DNA from: Halobacterium sp. DL1
GTDB lineage: Archaea; Halobacteriota; Halobacteria; Halobacteriales; Halobacteriaceae
Reading direction: 5' to 3'
NCBI GenBank assembly: GCA_000230955.3
Contig: CP007060.1
Location: 868,001 to 932,000, forward strand
Length of the DNA: 64,000 bases
The translations under genes were made by a program, and so were the position numbers. The notes beneath the pieces were generated by a model. That model ran no database searches and had not been told where the DNA came from. It saw only the letters and a list, made by a program, of their open reading frames with translations. Positions 57,475 through 64,000 of the stretch are shown one piece after another; within the stretch, counting starts at the first letter, position 1; the number at the start of each line of letters is the position of its first letter.

Positions 57475-59913
57475 TTACCGGCCGTCCTCGTCGCGCATCT
57501 GCTCGGCGACGCGCACCGCAGCGACGTTCTCTTCGACGTCGTGGACGCGCACGATGTCGGCGCCGCGGTCGGTCGCGAGCGCCGTCGCCGCCGTCGTCGC
57601 GTAGCCGCCCTCGTCGGGGTAGCGGTCGACCGCGCCGAACATCGACTTCTGGGAGTGCCCAACCAGCACTGGACAGCCGAGCGCGTGGAACTCGTCGGTG
57701 CGGTCGAGGATATCGAAGCTCTCCGCCGCCGACTTCCCGAAGCCGACGCCCGGGTCGACGATGATCTTCTCCCGCGGGAGGCCCGCCTTCTCCGCGAGCA
57801 GCACGCGCTCGGTCAGTTCGTCGACGACGTCCTCGACGACGTCGTCGTAGTGGACGTCCTGGCCGGGTTCGACTGGCGCGTTGATGGAGTGCATCACGAC
57901 CAGCGGCGCGTCGTACTCGGCGGCGACGAAGCGCATCTCCGGGTCCTCGAGGCCCGTCACGTCGTTCAGGATGTCGGCGCCAGCGTCGAGGGCCTGCCGG
58001 CCGACTTCCGCCTTCCGGGTGTCGACGGAGACGAGCGCGTCGAGGTCCGCGAGTCGTTCGATCACCGGGAGCACGCGGTCGAGTTCCTCCTCGACGGGAA
58101 CGGGGTCGGCGCCCGGTCGGGTGGACTCCCCGCCGACGTCGACGATGTCGGCCCCGACCTCGACCATCTCCTCGGCGCGCGCGACGGCGTCCTCGACGCG
58201 CTCGTAGTCGCCGCCGTCGTGGAAGCTGTCCGGCGTGACGTTCAGGATGCCCATCACGGCGGTGCCGTCCTCCCACGGGTAGCCGTGTTCGGCCGGTTCC
58301 GTCCGGATGCCGAGGTCCGCACGGAGTTCCTCGGCGAACACCGAGAGCCCGTACGGCTGCCCGTCGAGTTTCTCGCAGAGGCGCTTGAACTGCGCGAGCG
58401 TCCCCATCAGCACCGCGTCGAGCGTGCCTCGGGGCTGTTCGTTCAGTCCCGACAGCGAGCACTCCGCGCCGAGGCTCAGCATCTCCTCCTTGAGGTACTG
58501 GGCCTGGCGCTTCCGGACGCGGGTCTTCACCACGCGGTGGACGCCCTTCCCGCGCATCCGCCAGACGCCCGGGGGCGTGACGTGGGCGCCCTCCAGCGTC
58601 TCGCGGGCCTCTTCGAGGTCCCGCACTCGCTTGGGAAGGTTCGTTCGCGTCCAGCGCGTCCGCGCCTCCGCGACGGTGAACAGCGACCCCGTGACGAGCA
58701 CCAGGTCGTCGTCGGCCGCCTCCTCGAGCGCGGCGTCGACGGCCGCCTCGACGGAGCGCCTGATCGTCGTCTCGCCGGCGCCAGCCTCCGAGAACACCGT
58801 CTCCAGAACTTCGGCGTCCTCCGCGCGGTCGGTGTCCGGTTCGCAGACCCACGCGCGGTCGGGCGTCGGCAGCGCGTCGGCCATTCCGCGGTGGTCCTTG
58901 TCGTGCATCGCGCCGAAGACGCAGAGCAGGCGGTCGTAGTCGAACTCTGCGACAGTGTCCGCGAGCGCCTCGCAGGCGCCGGTGTTGTGCGCGCCGTCGA
59001 GGGCCACGACGGGGTCGGCGCTCATCACCTCGAAGCGGCCCGGCCAGTACGCCTTCCGGAAGCCGCGCGCGATGGTCTCCGCGTCCACGTCCGCGACCTG
59101 CCGAGCGAGCACCGCCGCGACGCCCGCGTTCCGGGCCTGGTAGGCGCCGAGCAGCGGAATCCGTGTGTCGACGGACCAGCCGTCGCCCGCGAGCGAGACG
59201 GCGGCCTCGGTGTGGTTCGTGCGTCCCCCGTAGCGCACCGTCACGTCGACGCCAGCGCCGTCCTCCCCGACGGCGACGACGTCTCCGGCCTGCTCGCGGA
59301 CCGCCGCGAGCGCGTCGCCGGTGGTCGCCGTCACGAGCGGATTGTCGGCGGGCGCGACGTGGGCCTTGTCGCGCGCTATCTCCTCGACCGTGTCGCCGAG
59401 GACGCCCGTGTGTTCGAGCGTGACCGAGGTGACCGCGCTCGCCTCGGGGTCGACAACGCTCGTCGCGTCGTACCGGCCGCCGATGCCCACCTCCAGAACC
59501 GCGACGTCGACGTCCTGCCGGCCGAACTCCCAGAGCGCCATCGCGGTCACGACCTCGAAGAACGTGGGAGCGTCACCGTCCGCCGCGCGCTCGTTCACGC
59601 GCGGCCGGACCGCCTCGACGAACTCGGTGAGCGCGGACTTGGAGAGCTGACGGCCGTTGACGGTCGCGCGCTCGCGCACGTCGTCGAAGTGCGGGGAGGT
59701 GTACAGCCCGACGTCGAGGCCAGCCTCCCGGAGCGTGGACTCGACGAGTCGGGCGGTGCTACCCTTCCCGTTCGACCCCGCGACCTGCACGTACCGCGTC
59801 CCCTCGTGGGGGTCGCCGAGGGCCGCCAGGAGGTCTGCCGTCGAGTCCGTGCCGGGTTTCGGCCGGTAGCGACGGAGGTCGAGGAGGAAGTTCGCCGCCT
59901 CGTCGTATCGCAT
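57475..59913 (-). CDS. folCP: Fused folylpolyglutamate/dihydrofolate synthase and dihydropteroate synthase
   Basis: The 812-residue protein joins two folate enzymes. Residues 1 to about 423 are FolC, with the P-loop QVAGSNGKGSTARLVE near residue 47, VGIGGRYDATSVV and ALDGAHNTGACEAL. Residues from about 548 are FolP, with MGILNVTPDSFHDGGDY, DVGGESTRPGADPV, ILNDVTGLEDPEMR, DPGVGFGKSAAESF and VGHSQKSMFGAV. A middle part (about 424-547, MRGKGVHRVVKTRVRKRQAQ) belongs to neither enzyme as I know them. FolC-FolP fusions are known in haloarchaea. Start ATG 59913. Confidence 0.94.
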   Translation of the reverse strand: MRYDEAANFLLDLRRYRPKPGTDSTADLLAALGDPHEGTRYVQVAGSNGKGSTARLVESTLREAGLDVGLYTSPHFDDVRERATVNGRQLSKSALTEFVEAVRPRVNERAADGDAPTFFEVVTAMALWEFGRQDVDVAVLEVGIGGRYDATSVVDPEASAVTSVTLEHTGVLGDTVEEIARDKAHVAPADNPLVTATTGDALAAVREQAGDVVAVGEDGAGVDVTVRYGGRTNHTEAAVSLAGDGWSVDTRIPLLGAYQARNAGVAAVLARQVADVDAETIARGFRKAYWPGRFEVMSADPVVALDGAHNTGACEALADTVAEFDYDRLLCVFGAMHDKDHRGMADALPTPDRAWVCEPDTDRAEDAEVLETVFSEAGAGETTIRRSVEAAVDAALEEAADDDLVLVTGSLFTVAEARTRWTRTNLPKRVRDLEEARETLEGAHVTPPGVWRMRGKGVHRVVKTRVRKRQAQYLKEEMLSLGAECSLSGLNEQPRGTLDAVLMGTLAQFKRLCEKLDGQPYGLSVFAEELRADLGIRTEPAEHGYPWEDGTAVMGILNVTPDSFHDGGDYERVEDAVARAEEMVEVGADIVDVGGESTRPGADPVPVEEELDRVLPVIERLADLDALVSVDTRKAEVGRQALDAGADILNDVTGLEDPEMRFVAAEYDAPLVVMHSINAPVEPGQDVHYDDVVEDVVDELTERVLLAEKAGLPREKIIVDPGVGFGKSAAESFDILDRTDEFHALGCPVLVGHSQKSMFGAVDRYPDEGGYATTAATALATDRGADIVRVHDVEENVAAVRVAEQMRDEDGR

Positions 59914-60096
59914 GGTCGAATCGAACGCGCCGCCCCGCATTAGACTGTCGGACCCGTCGGAATCGCAGTCATTCCCCGAGGGCCGATGCCCGCCCGGTCG
60001 GTGAACTGGCCGTGCCGTGGTGCGTGCCAACGGGATACCTGAAACGGCCGTTTGTGTCTCCAGAACACATTTTCCACCCAGCCTCTATGGACGGGT

Positions 60097-60936
60097 ATGG
60101 AACGACGTAGGTTCCTCGCTGGCCTGTCTGCCACAGTTCCGCTCGCCCTCGCGGGCTGTCTCGGTGGCCAGGACGACGACACCTCCACCACGGCATCGAA
60201 CGACGAAACGACCACGCAGACTCCCGACGACACGACGACATCGACGACCGACTCCGGTCCGCTGTCGGTCGGGGAGAAGCTCAGTCTCGGCGACGACCGT
60301 GCCATCGGCGTCGTCGGCATGGACGCCACGGCGTTCGTCCTCACCCGAGAGGGGACCGACTATCAGGTCCATTCCGGCAACACCACGCGGTACGTGCTCG
60401 TGACCTTCGACATCGACGCCGTCAGCGACTACGAGTCCCTTGTCGCGGAGAACGTCACACTCACGCTGAACGACGAGCAGTCGTTCGGCGACCCGGTGTT
60501 CCCGCTGGGAGGCGGCGCCAACCAGTTCGTCGCTGCCTACCCCGTCCCGAACGACGTGACGCCGTACACCGGTTCCGTCGACCTCGACACTGGCGACCAG
60601 CCCGCGACGTGGGAGTTCGACGCCCGGGACATCGAGTCCATCACCCAGAACGTCGACTGGGAGGTGACGAGCGAGACCGTCCCGGACAGCGTCGCTCCGG
60701 AGGCGGAGTTCGGCGTCGACCTCGAGATCGAGAACAACGGCGACGCCTTCGAGTTCGTCACGACTGTCGCCGGGACAGCGTCGGCGCCCACTCGCGCAAC
60801 CTTCGACGTCCCGGCCAGCGACACGGTGACGAAGACCGTCGAACTCACGGCTCCGGCCGCGGACGGCGAGAGCGAGTTCCACGTGGAACTCGACTGGGGC
60901 GGCACCGGCATCATCGAAGTCATCCCGTTCGAGTAG
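60097..60936 (+). CDS. Tat-exported lipoprotein of unknown function, 279 aa
   Basis: The N-terminus MERRRFLAGLSATVPLALAG with LAGC gives a twin-arginine signal and a lipobox, so the protein is anchored outside by its Cys. A Thr/Asp/Ser-rich spacer (about residues 24-55) is likely glycosylated. The mature domain is beta-rich and contains two likely immunoglobulin-like folds (YVLVTFDIDAVSDYESLVAE; FGVDLEIENNGDAFEFVTTV), as found in haloarchaeal DUF4352-like lipoproteins. Role unknown. Confidence 0.82.
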   Translation: MERRRFLAGLSATVPLALAGCLGGQDDDTSTTASNDETTTQTPDDTTTSTTDSGPLSVGEKLSLGDDRAIGVVGMDATAFVLTREGTDYQVHSGNTTRYVLVTFDIDAVSDYESLVAENVTLTLNDEQSFGDPVFPLGGGANQFVAAYPVPNDVTPYTGSVDLDTGDQPATWEFDARDIESITQNVDWEVTSETVPDSVAPEAEFGVDLEIENNGDAFEFVTTVAGTASAPTRATFDVPASDTVTKTVELTAPAADGESEFHVELDWGGTGIIEVIPFE

Positions 60937-61331
60937 CGGATACGTCAAAGGGCTGTTTGTGCTTGCCCAGTCTCTTTGATACTACCCACACTCGGTCAGG
61001 ATGGAGCGCGTTCGGCCCTCCCAAACACCGCAGCTCTCCCCCGCTGCCCGGTGCGACAGCCCACTACTGTCATCCTCGCTGGCGCTCCACGTTTCCCTCC
61101 GTTCTTCCGGTTACCAGCGACGTGACTACGGTACTGTCGGAAGATTTACTACCATGAGGCGCGCGGTCGTCCATCGAGGCGGGCACAAATCGTGCCGGAT
61201 GCGCCGAACCACTCACTCACGGTGACGCGCTCGGGGCTCGAACGTGGTTTCCCCTGTCACCGCCAGCCAGAACATCCCTGTTGCTCTGTCAGTCCGTGGC
61301 TCTGTGCTCCACGCCAGGACCGCGAAAAGAC
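60937..61331. other. Gene-free stretch of 395 bases
   Basis: Only short Ser/Thr/Arg/Pro-rich frames exist, with composition unlike real genes here. The GC content falls locally and several stop codons appear in all frames. I see no RNA gene or inverted repeat of note. It may be decayed sequence. Confidence 0.5.
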
Positions 61332-61523
61332 CTATCGCTCACTGGGTGTTCGTGGGTGAGCCAACTGGGCTACTCCAAGCACAACCGCCACTGAAAACGC
61401 TACAAGAGCACCGATTGCCCAGCTACTGCCGTCGCCACGAACAACGCTAACCAGTTGGCTAGCTCCGGCTACAGCAAGTGCCGCAGTAGAGATCATAATT
61501 AGTCTAGTAGACGGTCGTCTCAT
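61332..61523 (-). CDS. Small two-helix membrane protein, up to 63 aa
   Basis: The product has two membrane helices (LIMISTAALAVAGASQLVSV and SWAIGALVAFSVAVVLGVAQ) joined by a short Arg/Asp loop, with a charged C-terminus. Start may be ATG 61523 or ATG 61496; a TATA-like GTTTTTAG at 61536-61543 favours the second, with a leader of about 18 bases. No known family. It lies in a gene-poor stretch, so it is either a genuine small membrane protein or a remnant. Confidence 0.55.
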   Translation of the reverse strand: MRRPSTRLIMISTAALAVAGASQLVSVVRGDGSSWAIGALVAFSVAVVLGVAQLAHPRTPSER

Positions 61524-61750
61524 AGCCGGTACTGTGTTTTTAGTCGTCTTACTACTATTGGTGATACGTACGCAGCTGGACTGAGCGGCTGATTTGTGGT
61601 GTCAGTAGCGAACAGAACTTGCTGGTGCCCCGCACCTGACCGAGGTCGACTCGCTCCGTTCGTCTATCGAGCTTCCGCCACTAATCGTGACGGAAACGCC
61701 GGAGCGCTCGTCCCTCGCGCTCCGAGCTTCAGACACGCCTTCGCTGGTGC
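61524..61750. other. Gene-free stretch with GC-rich, repeat-like sequence
   Basis: The 227 bases hold the promoter of the small membrane protein and a segment (about 61600-61750) with low-complexity, Ser/Arg-rich frames. No gene is credible; part of it lies just past the end of purNH. Confidence 0.4.
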
Positions 61751-63361
61751 TCAGTCGTGTCTGAAACACCGGTGGCCGGTGAACACCATCGCCATCCCGT
61801 GCTCGTCGGCAGCCTCGATGACGTCCTCGTCGTTGACAGAGCCACCCGGCTGCACGATGGCCTCAACGCCCGCCTCGGCCGCCAACTCGACGGCGTCCGG
61901 GAACGGGAAGAACGCGTCCGAGGCCATCACCGCGCCGTCCGCGCTCTTCTCCTCGGCGTCCCGCTCGGCCTTCTTCGCCGCGATCTCGACGGCGTCCACG
62001 CGACTCACCTGGCCGACGCCCAGTCCTACGGTCTCCGTGCCGTCGGCGAACAGGATGCCGTTGGACTTGACGTGCTTGAGCACGCGCCACGCGAACAGCA
62101 TCGTCTCCACCTCCTCGTCGGTCGGTTCGCGCTCGGTGACAACCTCGAGGTCGTCCGCCTCGGGCGCCCACTGGTCGCGCTCCTGGACGAGTCGACCGCC
62201 GACGATGGGCTTCTCGGTGAACCGTTCGGTGGCGTCACCGAAGGGCCCGGTGTCGAGGACGCGGAGGTTCTTCTTCTCGCGGAGGACGGCGAGTGCGTCG
62301 TCCGTGTAGCCGGGCGCGACCACGACCTCCTTGAACGACTCCGTGACGAGTTCGGCCGTCTCGGCGTCACAGGTCCGGTTCAGTGCGACGATGCCGCCGA
62401 ACGCGCTTTTGGCGTCCGTGGCGAGTGCGTCGGCGTACGCCTCCGCGAGCGTGTCGGCCGTCGCACAGCCAGCGGGGTTGGTGTGCTTGATGACCGCGGC
62501 CGCCGGGTCGTCGAACTCCTTGATGAGGTTCAGCGCGCCGTCGGCGTCGTTGTAGTTGTTGTACGACAGCGCCTTCGCGCCCTCGTTGCGCTGGTCGGCG
62601 GCGACGACGCTGGCCTCCTCGCAAGTGTCGTCGCGGTACACCGCGGCCTCCTGGTGGGGATTCTCCCCGTACCGGAGGTCCGCGGCGCGACTCTCGCCAG
62701 AGAGGCGGCGCACGGGGAAGTCGCCGCCCGTGTCGGCGCCGACGGTGACGCCGTCGTCGGTGCGTTCGACGCCTCCTTCGGCGACCCACCGGATTGCCCG
62801 CGGGTAGGCCGCGAACTCGGCGTCGTACAGCACCCGCTCTTTGAGCGAGTCGACGTCGTCGTCAGCGAAGACCGGGACCGGTTCCTGGGTGACGATGGGA
62901 CCGGCGTCGATGTCGTCCTCGCGGACGCTGCCGTCGTCGGCGACGGCGTTCGTCACGACGTGGACGGTGCAGCCAGTCACCGAGACCTCGGCATCGAGTA
63001 CCTGCTCGTGGGCGTCTGCGCCGGGGAACGACGGGAGGAGACTCGGGTGGACGTTGAGGGTGAGCGGGACCGAGTCGAGGAACGTCTCGGAGAGCACGCG
63101 CATGTAGCCGTCGAGGCAGACGAGGTCGACGTCGTACTCCGAGAGCGCGTCGACGACGCGCTGCTCGTGGTCTCGCCGGCTCTCGTCGTCGCTTCGTTCG
63201 ACGACCTCGGTCGGAATCCCGCGTTCTGCGGCGGCGTCGATGACGGGCGCGTCCGCGTGGTTCGAGAGCACGACGGCGAGTTCGGCGCCGCCCGGTCCGA
63301 CGTCGTCGACGTGCAGGAGGTTCCGGCCGCGGTTGCTGGCGAGCCCAGCGATTCGTGTCAT
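61751..63361 (-). CDS. purNH: Fused GAR transformylase (PurN) and AICAR transformylase
   Basis: The 536-residue protein performs two formyl transfers of purine synthesis. Residues 1 to about 205 are PurN: MTRIAGLASNRGRNLLHVDD, LNVHPSLLPSFPGADAHEQV (catalytic Asn-His region) and DDIDAGPIVTQEPV (catalytic Asp). Residues from about 225 are the AICAR-formyltransferase half of PurH: LRYGENPHQEAAVY, VIKHTNPAGCATADTL, AKSAFGGIVALNRTC and FTGHRCFRHD. The IMP-cyclohydrolase half of bacterial PurH is absent; archaea use another enzyme for that step. Start ATG 63361. Confidence 0.93.
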   Translation of the reverse strand: MTRIAGLASNRGRNLLHVDDVGPGGAELAVVLSNHADAPVIDAAAERGIPTEVVERSDDESRRDHEQRVVDALSEYDVDLVCLDGYMRVLSETFLDSVPLTLNVHPSLLPSFPGADAHEQVLDAEVSVTGCTVHVVTNAVADDGSVREDDIDAGPIVTQEPVPVFADDDVDSLKERVLYDAEFAAYPRAIRWVAEGGVERTDDGVTVGADTGGDFPVRRLSGESRAADLRYGENPHQEAAVYRDDTCEEASVVAADQRNEGAKALSYNNYNDADGALNLIKEFDDPAAAVIKHTNPAGCATADTLAEAYADALATDAKSAFGGIVALNRTCDAETAELVTESFKEVVVAPGYTDDALAVLREKKNLRVLDTGPFGDATERFTEKPIVGGRLVQERDQWAPEADDLEVVTEREPTDEEVETMLFAWRVLKHVKSNGILFADGTETVGLGVGQVSRVDAVEIAAKKAERDAEEKSADGAVMASDAFFPFPDAVELAAEAGVEAIVQPGGSVNDEDVIEAADEHGMAMVFTGHRCFRHD

Positions 63362-63530
63362 GTCTACACGAGCGGCCGCGACCTGCAAAGTGGTTGCGGT
63401 TCGTTCACGGGAAGTATACACAACCTCGTACAGGCTGGGCGATATAGTTCCGATTGGGCCGCTCTGTTACACACGTCCGTGCCTTTCGGCGACCGGCAGG
63501 CTTTTGGAGCGAGCGCGGCGATTCGGAGCC

Positions 63531-64000
63531 ATGACCGACGACCACGCTCTGTACGCGGTGACGCCGCTCGACGGCCGCTACGCCGGCCGCACCGCGCCGC
63601 TCGCGGAGTACGCCAGCGAGGCGGCGCTGATGCGGGCCCGGGTTCGCGTCGAGGTCGAGTACTTGCTCGCGCTCGCCGACCTCGACCCGGTGTCGCTGGA
63701 CCTCGCGGACGACGAGCGGGCCGACCTCCGGGCCGCCTACGAGGAGTTCGACTCAGCGGACGCACGGGTCGTCAAGCAGATCGAGACCGAGGGCGCCCTC
63801 GGCTACGACGCCACGAACCACGACGTGAAGGCCGTCGAGTACTTCGTCCGGGAGTCCGCGCCCGAACGCGCCCACTCCTGGATCCACTTCGCGCTCACCA
63901 GCGAGGACGTCAACAATCTCGCCCACCGCCTGCTCGCCAGGCCCGCGGTCGAGGACGTGCTCGTCCCCGAACTCCGCGAGGTGCGGGACGCGCTCGTCGA
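63531..64000 (+). CDS. purB: Adenylosuccinate lyase (3' end outside window)
   Basis: The first 156 codons are visible and run off the right edge. MTDDHALYAVTPLDGRYAGR is the conserved N-terminus (TPLDGRY), followed by VKQIETEGALGYDATNHDVK, which contains a substrate-binding part, and SWIHFALTSEDVNNLAHRLL. The enzyme makes AMP and also AICAR, the substrate of the divergent purNH product. A TATA-like CTTTTG (63501-63506) lies about 28 bases upstream. Confidence 0.94.
   Translation, partial: MTDDHALYAVTPLDGRYAGRTAPLAEYASEAALMRARVRVEVEYLLALADLDPVSLDLADDERADLRAAYEEFDSADARVVKQIETEGALGYDATNHDVKAVEYFVRESAPERAHSWIHFALTSEDVNNLAHRLLARPAVEDVLVPELREVRDALV

Noticed and set aside
54423-57764. 1113-codon plus-strand frame across the glycan cassette
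   Set aside because: It overlaps four real genes, is dominated by Arg/Pro/Ser and has no domain.
57541-59943. 800-codon plus-strand frame opposite folCP
   Set aside because: Antisense shadow; the FolC and FolP motifs are all on the minus strand.
61001-61225. Plus-strand frame in the gene-poor stretch
   Set aside because: Product is basic and Ser/Arg-rich with no start signal; no support as a gene.
1-64000. tRNA, rRNA, prophage, insertion sequence, toxin-antitoxin or defence island
   Set aside because: I found no cloverleaf-like sequence, transposase, integrase, phage gene or restriction/defence enzyme; the content is core chromosomal.

Overview
The window is one continuous stretch of a haloarchaeal (class Halobacteria) chromosome. 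The evidence is very high GC, strongly acidic predicted proteins, Tat-type lipoproteins, and many genes that start about 26 bases after a TATA-like box, as expected for leaderless transcripts. Archaeal marker genes are also present: FtsZ1, SecE, Spt5/NusG, FttA/aCPSF1, glycerol-1-phosphate dehydrogenase, DtdA and Dph6. I cannot name the genus from sequence alone. I saw no rRNA, tRNA, CRISPR array, prophage or insertion sequence. Most of the window is ordinary core chromosome.

Layout. Positions 1-8400: end of a CPBP protease gene, haloarchaeal hypotheticals, an overlapping Mut7-C / PolX / DUF5788-like operon, an AN1-finger rhomboid coupled to endonuclease V, an SDR oxidoreductase and a small lipoprotein. 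Positions 8500-16900: a Dps ferritin with a very long glutamine-rich tail, a Get3/ArsA-like ATPase, an aminotransferase, a CinA-type amidase, membrane proteins, a PHP-like protein, an acyl-CoA dehydrogenase, an SMR transporter and a zinc-finger protein. Positions 17000-21200: nusG, secE and ftsZ1, with a foreign-looking methyltransferase gene lying between secE and ftsZ1, then dtdA. Positions 21200-30500: two CaCA-type cation exchangers, aroE, an acidic helix-hairpin-helix protein, a pabB-pabA-pabC-like operon, a small flavoprotein facing a Rieske protein, and a nucleotidyltransferase. Positions 30600-41900: dph6, a DUF373 membrane protein, a coiled-coil protein with a long leader, DUF371, nth, fttA, a cupin, two small proteins with a shared N-terminus, and proS. 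Positions 42000-49900: gltB, a Tat substrate, an epimerase, a GNAT acetyltransferase and egsA. Positions 49850-57450: membrane proteins, an M48 protease, an S9 peptidase and a small glycan cassette (formyltransferase, deacetylase, glycosyltransferase). Positions 57470-64000: the fused folate gene folC-folP, a Tat lipoprotein, a gene-poor stretch, the fused purine gene purN-AICAR transformylase, and the start of purB.

Genes that work together: chorismate and folate supply (aroE, pabB/A/C, folCP) feed one-carbon transfers in purine synthesis (purNH, purB). DNA repair is represented by polX, nfi, nth and perhaps Mut7-C. Core information processing is represented by nusG, secE, ftsZ1, fttA, proS, dtdA and dph6.

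Most unusual points: (1) the Dps protein carries about 267 residues of Gln/Pro/Ser-rich, neutral to basic low-complexity tail, and its Shine-Dalgarno sequence sits inside a perfect hairpin that abuts the start codon; (2) three copies of a core reading GGAYTGAAAGGGgCG, each followed by inverted repeats, each about 190-235 bases upstream of a gene and pointing toward it; (3) a putative acetyl-to-formyl exchange glycan cassette whose formyltransferase has Ser in place of the catalytic Asn; (4) an acetyltransferase gene with a 19-codon in-frame hairpin insertion; (5) the division/secretion/elongation cluster broken by a methyltransferase gene.
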